A stretch of 64,000 nucleotides of DNA from Myxosarcina sp. GA_180221_E-2-1-MAG-40_15 (GTDB lineage: Bacteria; Cyanobacteriota; Cyanobacteriia; Cyanobacteriales; Xenococcaceae), in NCBI GenBank assembly GCA_020692205.1, contig JAIMKV010000010.1, forward strand, positions 22,487-86,486, given 5' to 3'. Position numbers and translations under genes: made by a program. The notes beneath the pieces were generated by a model. The model was not told the DNA's origin and made no database searches. It saw only the letters and a list, made by a program, of their open reading frames with translations. Positions 38,473 to 46,562 of this stretch are shown one piece after another (within the stretch, counting starts at the first letter, position 1; every line of letters starts with the position of its first letter).

Positions 38473-38507
38473 GATTACAAACTAAATAGGGTGGAAATTA
38501 GGGTAGA
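38473..38507 (-). promoter_or_regulatory. Repeated upstream element, copy 1 (rubrerythrin gene)
   Basis: This 35-bp segment matches 40496-40530 at 30 of 35 positions. On the minus strand it contains two CYACC units 12 bp apart (CTACCCTAATTT then CCACCCTATTT) followed by GTAATC. It lies 83-117 bp upstream of the rubrerythrin start codon. The direct-repeat layout suits an OmpR-type regulator, but the binding protein is not proven. Confidence 0.5.
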
Positions 38508-38546
38508 GTCTCAACAACTTTGCTATTTATAATTGCTTTTGGCTAG

Positions 38547-39440
38547 TTACGTTGGTGAGCGGGATATGGTGGCGCGATCAAAGATATTACCCTTGGCATC
38601 AATACCGCAAATTTCCAATCGATCTTGATAAGCTTCAATAACAGCAAAACTTAATTTGGCAACCGAATAAGCTGTCCAATTTGATTTACCTACAGGACGC
38701 GGTTGCGCACCACCAGTTAAATAAGTTGTATGTTTAATGGGTAAAGTTCGTTCGTAATTATGGTCGTGACCATTCAGGTATAGCTGAACTCCATAACGGG
38801 AAAATAAAGGCGTAAGTCGTTGGACTAACTTTAAATTAGTCCCATGTTTTCCCGATGAGTAAACAGGATGATGACCAAACACAATCGTCCAAGGTTGGGT
38901 GGATTTTGCTAAATTATCTTCCAGCCAGCTTAATTGTTTTCGCCAAGATGCTTCTGGATTGGTATCTAGGGCAAAAAACTGGACGTTTTTTTGGGTAAAG
39001 GTGTAATAACGTCCTTGCATATTAAAATCTTGATAGTTAATTTCATCGATTCCGTTGTTGGTTAAAATATCGTGATTGCCGATCGCTGCATAAAATTCAA
39101 CCTGTTGCTGGAGCAAGTCTTGATAGGGGGTCTCAAAAGTACGATTAATTTTATTGATTTCTCCGTACTCGTAGATATTGTCTCCAGTTAAAAGAACCAA
39201 AGGAAAAGGATTGGCATCACAATAGCAACTCATGGTTTTAGCGATCGCATATTGATGATTGTCTCCCGTGCCAATATCGCCAACCGCCGCAAAACGCAGT
39301 TCAGGTAAGGCTGTTTCGGTAGCAATAGAAGAACAAGCTAAAAATTTTAACGGGTATTTATTAGCTAGATAGCGATCTCTGCCCAAAACTAATCCTAAAC
39401 TACCAAAAGCTGAAAGTGCTAAAAAATTACGTCGTTTCAC
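38547..39440 (-). CDS. Metallophosphoesterase (purple acid phosphatase-like)
   Basis: The 297-residue protein starts with a Tat-like signal (MKRRNFLALSAFGSLGLVLG). The calcineurin-type dinuclear metal motifs appear in order: FAAVGDIGTGDNHQYA, LTGDNIYEYG, YAAIGNHDIL, VFGHHPVYSSG and LNGHDHNYERT. This layout matches small secreted acid phosphatases. It probably hydrolyses phosphate esters outside the cytoplasm. It is preceded by a related upstream element at 39483-39557 and belongs to the minus-strand redox/metal cluster, though a direct functional link is not evident. Confidence 0.87.
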   Translation of the reverse strand: MKRRNFLALSAFGSLGLVLGRDRYLANKYPLKFLACSSIATETALPELRFAAVGDIGTGDNHQYAIAKTMSCYCDANPFPLVLLTGDNIYEYGEINKINRTFETPYQDLLQQQVEFYAAIGNHDILTNNGIDEINYQDFNMQGRYYTFTQKNVQFFALDTNPEASWRKQLSWLEDNLAKSTQPWTIVFGHHPVYSSGKHGTNLKLVQRLTPLFSRYGVQLYLNGHDHNYERTLPIKHTTYLTGGAQPRPVGKSNWTAYSVAKLSFAVIEAYQDRLEICGIDAKGNIFDRATISRSPT

Positions 39441-39482
39441 TAATTTTGCTTTGGTCTTCCAAGATTACGTTTGACTAATTTA

Positions 39483-39557
39483 GGTTACATGTCAAATGGG
39501 GTAGAAATAACTTTAATCAGTAACTAATTTTTCTCTAGTCAATTAATTCGGTAATTT
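39483..39557 (-). repeat. Repeated upstream element, copy 3, with histidine-kinase 3'-end remnant
   Basis: This segment repeats 40523-40580: the first 36 bp from 39498 are identical and the rest nearly so, ending in the bases that encode the last codons of the sensor kinase. In the copy-1/copy-2 core, one 12-bp unit is missing here (between 39497 and 39498). It lies upstream of the metallophosphoesterase. It indicates a segmental duplication flanking the VIT1-type gene. Confidence 0.7.
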
Positions 39558-39572
39558 GTATGCACTGATAGT

Positions 39573-40274
39573 TTAAGCTACTGTCCCAAAAACTGCCCCA
39601 ACAAGTGTTGTCAGAGCCATTGCCAATGCTCCTAAGAGTGTTACCCTCGCCACTCCGATAGCAATATTTGCACCACCTGTACGTGCAGCTAATCCACCCA
39701 AAAGTGCAAGGAACACCAAGGAACCAACTGCTACACTTGGAATCATTAAGTTTTTCGGACTCAGCACAACCAGAATTAAAGGTAAAGCAGCTCCCACTGC
39801 AAAGGTGGCACAAGATGCCAGCGCAGCCTGAATCGGTCGCGCTTGGTGTATTTCTGACAACCCTAGTTCATCACGGGCATGAGCCGAAAGGGCATTATGA
39901 GCCATTAACTGACTAGCTACTTGCCGAGCTAGGGAGAGCGTTAACCCTCTGTCCACGTATATATTAGCCAGCTCTTCTTTTTCAGAATCTTTATTCTCCT
40001 CTAGTTCGCACCGTTCGCGAGTTAAATCGGCTAATTCTGTATCGGCTTGAGAACTGACTGATACATATTCTCCAGCAGCCATAGACATCGCTCCAGCCAC
40101 AAGTCCTGATACCCCAGCGACAAGTACACCGCTTTTTACAGTATTGGCAGCAGCTACTCCTACTACTAAGCTTGCGGTTGAAACAATGCCGTCATTTGCG
40201 CCAAGCACTGCTGCTCGCAACCAACCAATACGGTCTGTGTAGTGACGCTCAAAATGTTTACCTGTCCTGGGCAT
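39573..40274 (-). CDS. VIT1/CCC1-family transporter
   Basis: The 233-residue membrane protein has about five helices. The first contains the conserved LRAAVLGANDGIVSTASLVVGVA and the second SGLVAGAMSMAAGEYVSVSSQADTE, the hallmark of vacuolar iron transporter-like proteins that export or sequester Fe/Mn. A charged cytoplasmic region (EENKDSEKEELANIYV) corresponds to the metal-binding domain. Three C-terminal helices close the protein. It is flanked by near-identical repeats, and a truncated aquaporin start lies 32 bp upstream. Metal homeostasis would fit the nearby ferritin-like protein. Confidence 0.88.
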   Translation of the reverse strand: MPRTGKHFERHYTDRIGWLRAAVLGANDGIVSTASLVVGVAAANTVKSGVLVAGVSGLVAGAMSMAAGEYVSVSSQADTELADLTRERCELEENKDSEKEELANIYVDRGLTLSLARQVASQLMAHNALSAHARDELGLSEIHQARPIQAALASCATFAVGAALPLILVVLSPKNLMIPSVAVGSLVFLALLGGLAARTGGANIAIGVARVTLLGALAMALTTLVGAVFGTVA

Positions 40275-40306
40275 AGTTTCTTTCTCTCCTCGTAGATCCG
40301 CTTAAC

Positions 40307-40426
40307 CTAATAGGTTCGAGGGTTGTGTTGCCAATAATCAATATAGTTAGTGGCGATCGAGCCTACCCCAACAAAAATCAGGGCAAAAGTACCTATAAAC
40401 TCTGCTATTAAAGCTTTGGAATTCAT
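40307..40426 (-). pseudogene. Truncated aquaporin (MIP family) 5' fragment
   Basis: The 39-codon frame from ATG 40426 reads MNSKALIAEFIGTFALIFVG followed by VGSIATNYIDYW, then stops after a further seven residues. The start is the recognisable first helix of MIP/aquaporin proteins (AEFIGTFxLxFxGxGS). No NPA motif or remaining helices follow; the VIT1-type gene begins 32 bp later. I regard it as the remnant of an aquaporin gene cut by a rearrangement. A functional single-helix peptide is less likely. Confidence 0.65.
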
Positions 40427-40495
40427 GATTTTTAGTTCCTTAGAAGTTTACAGTTTGTTCTACAGATCTATCATTCTGTTTAGTCTACTCGCTCA

Positions 40496-40580
40496 GATTA
40501 CAAGTTAAATAAGGTAGAAATTGGGGTAGAAATAACTTTAATCAGTAACTAATTTTTCCCTGGTTAATTAATCGGTAATT
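40496..40580 (-). promoter_or_regulatory. Repeated upstream element, copy 2 (aquaporin remnant/VIT1)
   Basis: The first 35 bp (40496-40530) match copy 1, and 40523-40580 match copy 3. On the minus strand, CTACCCCAATTT and CTACCTTATTT form 12-bp-period direct repeats. The element lies 70-105 bp upstream of the aquaporin remnant that precedes VIT1, and overlaps the 3' end of the sensor kinase gene. Confidence 0.5.
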
Positions 40581-41916
40581 TGACTTCAAAACAAGTACCA
40601 AGATTAAGTTGGCTAGTTACTGAAATTTTGCCGTGATGACGTTCGGCGATCGCTTGGGCAATAGCTAATCCCATTCCCATGCCTCCAGATCTTCGAGTTC
40701 TGGCTTGATCGGCTCGCCAAAAGCGATCAAAGATTAAGCATAAGTGTTCTGAGGCAATGCCAACTCCAGTATCTTTAATTGTTACTATGATATAGTGCCG
40801 CTCTTGTTTGGTGGTAACTGTGACTTTTCCTCCTTGACAAGTGTATTTCAAGGCATTTTCGATCAGATTTCTGAATAAACGTGATAGTTCGCCGCCATCT
40901 CCTTTGACTATGACTTGAGGTAGGAGATTAGATTCAAGGATAATATTTTTTGCTTGAGCTGAAGATTCAAAAAGTTCGAGTAAATCTTCTAAGATTTCAG
41001 TTAAGGAAAGCTCGATCCAGGTTGTTGTATCCAGAAAGTCAAATGAATCCATTCTGGCTAACAACAGCAAATTTTCGACTAATTGGATTGTGTGGTCAGT
41101 AGTTGATGCGATCGCCCCAATTTTTTTGCGGTCTTGAGGATGAATCCGTTCTGGATAATACTCCATCACCTGAACTGATGTTTTAATTGCTGCCAAAGGA
41201 CTACGCAGTTCGTGGGCAGCATCAGCAGTAAACTGCTTGAGTTGTTGCAAGCTTTGCTCGATTGGTTTAAGCGATTGCTTAGTTAACCAAATTCCCCCCA
41301 ACCCAGTGAGCATAATTACGCCAATGCCACCAACCCCAAGACCCCAGCGTAAACGAGTCAGAATAGCTTCTATCTGTTCTGTCACCTGGCTGGCTCGGAT
41401 ATATCCTTCTAATTGTTTCTGACCGTTGTCATTACTATAGGCTGGTAAAGTGACGCTTCTAATTTTTCCTTGCTGTCCAAATTGCCATCCTGGTTGTGGA
41501 GGTAATTCAAATCTAGGTGATAATGTTCCAGTATTACCCACTAAACGTTTTTGAGCGTCGAACCATTCTACGCCTTGGTCTGGCTGGCGTAAATGCTGCC
41601 AAGGAATATCCAAATCACCGTCATTATCGAGATAATATCTTGCTTGAGAAGATGGGGATTTACCGCCTAATCCTCGTTGTTCTTGTCTAGCGTAATGAGC
41701 TTTGATTGCTACTAAATTGTGCGAAGCAGCTTGAGCTAAAACTTCTAAACGTTCATCTAACTGCTGGTAAAGATTGTGACGGGTATATTGGTAAATTGCC
41801 AAGGCGGAGATACCTAAAATCCCTAGCATTACAGTGAGATAAGACAGTAACAAACGCCATCGTAGTGCTTGGGTATACCGAGGGTTAGATTTGTTTGAGA
41901 CGATATCCAAAACCAT
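40564..41916 (-). CDS. Membrane sensor histidine kinase
   Basis: The protein has 450 residues. One helix lies at about residues 22-45, an extracytoplasmic domain of about 145 residues follows, and a second helix lies near residues 193-213 (GVGGIGVIMLTGLGGIW). The HisKA domain has FTADAAHELRSPLAAIKT with the phospho-acceptor His, and the ATPase domain has LFRNLIENALKYT (N box), IKDTGVGI (G1) and GGMGMGLAIAQAI (G2). The sensor domain is unrecognised. It overlaps the response regulator by 32 bp. Manganese, nickel or redox sensors of cyanobacteria have this general build; the signal here is unknown. Confidence 0.93.
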   Translation of the reverse strand: MVLDIVSNKSNPRYTQALRWRLLLSYLTVMLGILGISALAIYQYTRHNLYQQLDERLEVLAQAASHNLVAIKAHYARQEQRGLGGKSPSSQARYYLDNDGDLDIPWQHLRQPDQGVEWFDAQKRLVGNTGTLSPRFELPPQPGWQFGQQGKIRSVTLPAYSNDNGQKQLEGYIRASQVTEQIEAILTRLRWGLGVGGIGVIMLTGLGGIWLTKQSLKPIEQSLQQLKQFTADAAHELRSPLAAIKTSVQVMEYYPERIHPQDRKKIGAIASTTDHTIQLVENLLLLARMDSFDFLDTTTWIELSLTEILEDLLELFESSAQAKNIILESNLLPQVIVKGDGGELSRLFRNLIENALKYTCQGGKVTVTTKQERHYIIVTIKDTGVGIASEHLCLIFDRFWRADQARTRRSGGMGMGLAIAQAIAERHHGKISVTSQLNLGTCFEVKLPIN

Positions 41917-42562
41917 AGACTGTCTCCACTAAATCGGCAGGCGCACCAACCGCTTTTAATTTTCGGCGTAATGTTTTGAGATGAACTTTTACCGTTTCTT
42001 CTGAGGGAGGATTGTCAAATGTCCACAGGCGATCAATAATTGTGTCGCGACTGACTAATCTTCCCTGTTGGCGCAACAGCAAGTCTAATAAGCCGTATTC
42101 TTTGGGGGTTAAAGTTACCAATTTTTCTTGGTAGGTAACCTGGCAACTACTACAATCGAGACGTAAATTTCCCCATTCAAGTACTGGCAGTAAATTAACG
42201 CTACCCCGTCTTAGTAGGGCCCGAATCCGAGCCAACAATTCAGGTAGATCAAACGGTTTAACTACATAATCATCTGCTCCTGCATCCAAACCCATAACGC
42301 GATCGCCACTCATATCTCTGGCAGTAAGCATCAATACAGGTATCATACTGCCTTTTTGTCGTAATCGATGGCACAAGCTAACCCCATCTAATTTAGGTAA
42401 CATAATATCAAGAATAATTAGATCGTAAATAGTTGCTTCAATAAATTCCCATCCCATCTCCCCATCGGTTACAGCATCTACGGTATAGTGTTGCTTATCA
42501 ATTAAAACTTCTACCAATGCTGCTGCTAATTGTTCGTCATCTTCAACCAATAAGATTTTCAT
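41885..42562 (-). CDS. OmpR/PhoB-family response regulator
   Basis: This 225-residue regulator has a receiver domain with KILLVEDDEQLA, the phosphorylated Asp in LIILDIMLPKLDG (about residue 51), LMLTARD and the Lys of YVVKPFDL. A winged-helix DNA-binding domain follows: LTPKEYGLLDLLLRQQGRLVSRDTIIDRLW and EETVKVHLKTLRRKLKAVG. The C-terminal VETVYGFGYRL is typical of cyanobacterial members. It is expressed together with the overlapping kinase. OmpR-type proteins bind direct repeats, so the 12-bp-period elements nearby are candidate targets. Confidence 0.94.
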   Translation of the reverse strand: MKILLVEDDEQLAAALVEVLIDKQHYTVDAVTDGEMGWEFIEATIYDLIILDIMLPKLDGVSLCHRLRQKGSMIPVLMLTARDMSGDRVMGLDAGADDYVVKPFDLPELLARIRALLRRGSVNLLPVLEWGNLRLDCSSCQVTYQEKLVTLTPKEYGLLDLLLRQQGRLVSRDTIIDRLWTFDNPPSEETVKVHLKTLRRKLKAVGAPADLVETVYGFGYRLKQI

Positions 42563-42855
42563 AGTAGTTTTGGTTTTGATCTAGTCTGCTCATCAGCTAA
42601 TTAAGATTGAGTTTTGGTTTACTGACGGTAAATCAATCTACGAACCCTGCGAAGTCAGAGGCAGGACTGGCGATTGAGGAAACACAACCATCAAAACCTC
42701 AGATAATAAAAATTTGTAACAGTTAGCTGGAGTTTAACCGACAGTACAGGTTAAGCTATATTCCATCTATACTTAGACGGATGCTAGCTGCATTTGCTCG
42801 TTGGATAATTAGTTACTTACAAAGTTGAAAAAGCAGTCAATGGAGTTTTAGGATT

Positions 42856-43908
42856 GTGCGTTTCAAGCATTGGCTCGGTTTAATTGTTCTAGTCATTTCT
42901 TTATACATTCTTTGGCAACTTCAGCAAGTTGTTCTTCTACTATTTGCTGCTGTCATTTTAGCAACCATTTTAAACCGTATCGTGCAACGATTTCAGCAAT
43001 CGCGAGTCAAACGAGGAATTGCGATTGCGATCACAATAATTATCTTAATAACAGGAATAATTGGCTTTTTTGCCTTGGTTGTGCCAAGTTTGGTCACCCA
43101 GTTACAAGAATTAATTAATCTCCTGCCACAAATACCCCAACAACTTCGTACTTGGGCTGACTGGCTGCAAGCTGCAATTCCTGGCTCGATGTTAAAACAG
43201 CTAGAAGAGACTCAAGGTTTAGAAAATCTAGTTCAACAAATACAAACATGGATTTCTCAACTACTTGGCAACTTTTTTGTCCTCCTCAACAACTCTCTCA
43301 GCGTTGTCCTGAATATATTGCTATTCTTGGTTTTAACCATCATGCTCTTGGCAAATCCCTCTCAATACCGACGCATTTTTATCCTGATCTTCCCTGCCTT
43401 CTATAGGCGGCGCATTGATGAAATTCTATCTGAGTGCGAAACTTCCTTGGTAGGTTGGGTTAAAGGGACGCTCATTACGATGATACTCGTCGCCTTGCTA
43501 TCTTTTATAGGATTATCGATTTTGGGAGTCCGATTGCCTTTTGTTAATGCTATGTTGGCAGGTTTATTAGAATTTATCCCGAATGTCGGTCCAACCTTGA
43601 GCGTGATCTTACCAACCTCACTTGCTTTGCTTGATGCACCTTGGAAAGCTGGAGCAACAATTTTGCTTTATATCATAATTCAACAGGTTGAAAGCTTCGT
43701 TTTAGTTCCGATAATCATGAAAAAAGAAGCAAATCTTTTGCCAGTATTTACGATCTTGGCAGTGGTTATTTTTGCGAGTTTTTTCGGTTTTTTGGGTTTA
43801 TTCCTTTCCATTCCATTACTAATTGTGTCGCAAATTTGCTTGAAAGAAATTTTAGTTAAAGATATTCTTAATAAATGGCATCTCAATAGAACCAATAATT
43901 CAGGCTAA
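42856..43908 (+). CDS. AI-2E family transporter
   Basis: The 350-residue membrane protein with about seven to eight helices matches PF01594. The N-terminal pair of helices (LGLIVLVISLYILWQLQQVVLLLFAAVILATIL) is followed by a long amphipathic segment with QLQELINLLPQIPQQL and a C-terminal core with LAGLLEFIPNVGPTLSVILP. Family members export diverse small molecules or act as Na+/H+ antiporters; autoinducer-2 export is not implied in cyanobacteria. The start is GTG at 42856 with a weak upstream GGAG. It is divergent from the two-component genes. Confidence 0.87.
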   Translation: MRFKHWLGLIVLVISLYILWQLQQVVLLLFAAVILATILNRIVQRFQQSRVKRGIAIAITIIILITGIIGFFALVVPSLVTQLQELINLLPQIPQQLRTWADWLQAAIPGSMLKQLEETQGLENLVQQIQTWISQLLGNFFVLLNNSLSVVLNILLFLVLTIMLLANPSQYRRIFILIFPAFYRRRIDEILSECETSLVGWVKGTLITMILVALLSFIGLSILGVRLPFVNAMLAGLLEFIPNVGPTLSVILPTSLALLDAPWKAGATILLYIIIQQVESFVLVPIIMKKEANLLPVFTILAVVIFASFFGFLGLFLSIPLLIVSQICLKEILVKDILNKWHLNRTNNSG

Positions 43909-44019
43909 TATTACTGCGCTTTTGGGTTGAGTAGACCATACAGATTAACCTCGGTCAATAGCTCTTAGCTATTAGCTAAAAACCAGTTAACTAATATCGT
44001 GTGAAGATTCTTCCTCTTT

Positions 44020-45072
44020 CTAGCAAATTCTGGGTAACTGTTGGCCACTTAACATATCGATAATGCGTGTTGTGCCAATACTACTTTGCATCGTGACTAA
44101 ACCAATCTGATCAGTACTCTTGCCCGTTACTTGACCGATGATATTTGCTTCGCTATTTTGAGATTTGATCATTTTCAAGGCTTGATCAAGACTAGCTTCA
44201 GGAACAAAAGTAATAAATCTCCCTTCGTTAGCTACATATAAAGGATCAAAACCCAAAATTTCACACGCACCTCGCACTTCTTCCCTAACTGGAATAGCTG
44301 TTTCTTTAATTTCAATTGTAATTCCTGCTGCGATCGCAATTTCATTAAGCGCACTTGCCAAACCTCCACGGGTTAAATCACGAAAACAATGAATATTTAA
44401 ACCATCTGCTAGTAGTTTTATTACTAGCGAACTACAAGGAGCAGAATCACTTTTAATCGTCGTTTCAAATTCCAAACCTTCCCTAACAGCCATAATTGCC
44501 ATGCCATGACGACCTAAATCGCCATTAAGAATAATCAGATCTCCTGGTTCGACAGAAGTAGGGGCAATAAATTGTTCGTGTTCAATTACTCCAACTCCTG
44601 TAGTATTGATAAAAATACCATCTCCCTTACCGCGATCGACGACTTTAGTATCGCCCGTAATAATTTGTATTCCTGTCGCTGCTGCTGCTTGTTGCATTGA
44701 CTGTACTACCTGCCATAGCGTCTCCATCGCCAATCCTTCTTCCAGAATAAATCCGACACTTAAATAAAGAGGGCGTGCGCCAGACATAGCTAAATCGTTC
44801 ACCGTTCCATAAACTGATAGCGAACCGATATCGCCTCCTGGAAAGAAAAGAGGATGAACCACATAGGAATCAGTCGTTATGGCGATTTTGCTGGTGGGAA
44901 GATTTACAATTGCCGCATCATGTTGTACGCCCAATTGAAATGTCGGTGCAAACAACTGGTTAATTAATTGATGCATCAACTTACCACCCCCACCATGAGC
45001 GAGTAATACTTGAGGGTAGCGATCAAGAGGAATGGGACAGGAAAGATTAAAATCTGTCTGTTCATACTTCAT
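44020..45072 (-). CDS. hypE: Hydrogenase maturation protein HypE
   Basis: The 350-residue protein contains the glycine-rich [19 protein letters not shown], an AIRS/PurM-type N-terminal domain ([38 protein letters not shown]) and [15 protein letters not shown]. It ends in the diagnostic PRIC whose Cys is carbamoylated by HypF and dehydrated to thiocyanate, giving the CN ligand of the NiFe centre. It overlaps hypD by 11 bp. hypA, B, C and F are not in the window. Confidence 0.96.
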   Translation of the reverse strand: MKYEQTDFNLSCPIPLDRYPQVLLAHGGGGKLMHQLINQLFAPTFQLGVQHDAAIVNLPTSKIAITTDSYVVHPLFFPGGDIGSLSVYGTVNDLAMSGARPLYLSVGFILEEGLAMETLWQVVQSMQQAAAATGIQIITGDTKVVDRGKGDGIFINTTGVGVIEHEQFIAPTSVEPGDLIILNGDLGRHGMAIMAVREGLEFETTIKSDSAPCSSLVIKLLADGLNIHCFRDLTRGGLASALNEIAIAAGITIEIKETAIPVREEVRGACEILGFDPLYVANEGRFITFVPEASLDQALKMIKSQNSEANIIGQVTGKSTDQIGLVTMQSSIGTTRIIDMLSGQQLPRIC

Positions 45073-46183
45073 ACTTTATCCCTATTCCCTGTCGATATCG
45101 ATAATAAGCAGCACAAGCACCTTCTGAAGAAACCATTGGCGCACCCAAAGGATGTTCTGGAGTGCATTTTTTGCCAAAAGCATCACAATGGTAAGGCTTT
45201 TTAATTCCTTGCATAATTTCTCCACTGATACATTCAGTGGGAAAATCAGCGCAATCGCTCTTAACTAAATTTAATTCCGTCTGAAATCTCTGACTTGCAT
45301 CGAATCGAGTATATTTGTTTCTCAACCCCAAACCACTTTGGGAAATTTCACCAATACCTCGCCATTGTCTAGGAATAACTTCAAAGATTTCCTGGATTAG
45401 TTGTTGTGCAGTTTGATTCCCCTCACGACATACCGATCGCGTATACTGATTTTCACATTCAGCCTTTCTTACTTCTAATTGTCGAACGCACATATAAATC
45501 CCTTGAAGAATATCCACAGGTTCAAACCCCGTCACCACAATCGGCACTTGATATTTTTTGGCGATCGCTTCATATTCTGCGTAACCCATTACTGTACATA
45601 CATGTCCTGCTGCTAAAAATCCCTGCACGACACAATTAGGAGATGCAAGAATCGCCTCCATCGCCGGAGGAACAAGGACATGAGCGGTTAAGATCGAAAA
45701 ATTAGCAATATTTTGCTGTTTTGCCTGATAGACTGCCATTGCCGTAGCTGGAACAGTAGTTTCAAAACCGACAGCGAAAAAGACCACTTGGCGATCGCGA
45801 TTTTCCTTTGCCAGTTTGAGACAATCAAGGGGATTGTAAACAATACGTACATCTGCACTTGCTGCTTTGGCAGATAGTAAATCGCGATTTGTTCCTGGTA
45901 CTCTCAGCATATCGCCAAAGGAACAAAAGATAACGTTTGGTAGATTAGCGAGAGAAATGGCACAATCAATTAATTCAATCGCAGTGACACAAACAGGACA
46001 TCCAGGACCATGAATTAAGGTAATTTCAGGGGGTAATAATTCATCAATGCCATATTTAACAATTGAATGAGTTTGCCCTCCACATATTTCCATAATCGTC
46101 CAGGGTTGAGTGGTAATACCAGCGAGCGCGCTAGCATATTCCCTAGCTGTTTCTTCATTGCGATATTCACAAACAAATTTCAT
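45062..46183 (-). CDS. hypD: Hydrogenase maturation protein HypD
   Basis: The 373-residue protein has the HypD cysteine signatures: [28 protein letters not shown] and the C-terminal [26 protein letters not shown] region with its [4Fe-4S] ligands. HypD, with HypC, assembles the Fe(CN)2CO unit of NiFe hydrogenases, consistent with the hox genes on the other strand. hypC, often upstream of hypD, is absent here; instead a TnpB fragment occupies the upstream position. Confidence 0.96.
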   Translation of the reverse strand: MKFVCEYRNEETAREYASALAGITTQPWTIMEICGGQTHSIVKYGIDELLPPEITLIHGPGCPVCVTAIELIDCAISLANLPNVIFCSFGDMLRVPGTNRDLLSAKAASADVRIVYNPLDCLKLAKENRDRQVVFFAVGFETTVPATAMAVYQAKQQNIANFSILTAHVLVPPAMEAILASPNCVVQGFLAAGHVCTVMGYAEYEAIAKKYQVPIVVTGFEPVDILQGIYMCVRQLEVRKAECENQYTRSVCREGNQTAQQLIQEIFEVIPRQWRGIGEISQSGLGLRNKYTRFDASQRFQTELNLVKSDCADFPTECISGEIMQGIKKPYHCDAFGKKCTPEHPLGAPMVSSEGACAAYYRYRQGIGIKYEV

Positions 46184-46205
46184 TCGCCTATCGTATTGTA
46201 AAAAG

Positions 46206-46562
46206 TTAGCTCATAGCAATAATTTTAATCTCAGGATTAATATAAGTGGTAGTATATCCACACTCCGAGCAATGGTGAAGACGAATATCTAGGGTTTTCT
46301 TCCCAGTATGTGCGCCACATTGAGGACAAGTCTGAGATGTCCCATTTTTATCAACCTTGGCAAAATACACATCACGGCGAAAACATACCCACTTCAAGAT
46401 ATTTACAAACTGACCAAAGCCAGCATCAACACTATGTTTGCTTAACATTCCTCTTTGCCAACTAACAAAGTTAATGTCTTCTACAAACAACATTCCAGCA
46501 CCATCACACAAATATCGAGTGTTCTTAAATTTTTTGGTATTGTTTACGCAGCTCATCCGCAC
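46206..46562 (-). pseudogene. C-terminal fragment of a TnpB (IS200/IS605-type) nuclease
   Basis: The frame encodes the end of a TnpB: VEDIN (RuvC-II Glu region), GFGQFVNILKW, YFAKVDKNGTSQTCPQCG and HHCSECGYTT forming the four-Cys zinc ribbon. The following RuvC-III RDxNA motif is replaced by YINPEIK, so the final catalytic Asp is lost. The N-terminal two-thirds are missing and the fragment overlaps the ATPase stop. It is a dead remnant of a transposon between hypD and the ATPase gene. Confidence 0.8.

Noticed and set aside
43957..43973. ATAGCT/AGCTAT hairpin between AI-2E and hypE genes
   Set aside because: Short 6-bp stem with a 3-nt loop and only a brief A-run; may be a weak terminator but not supported enough to list.
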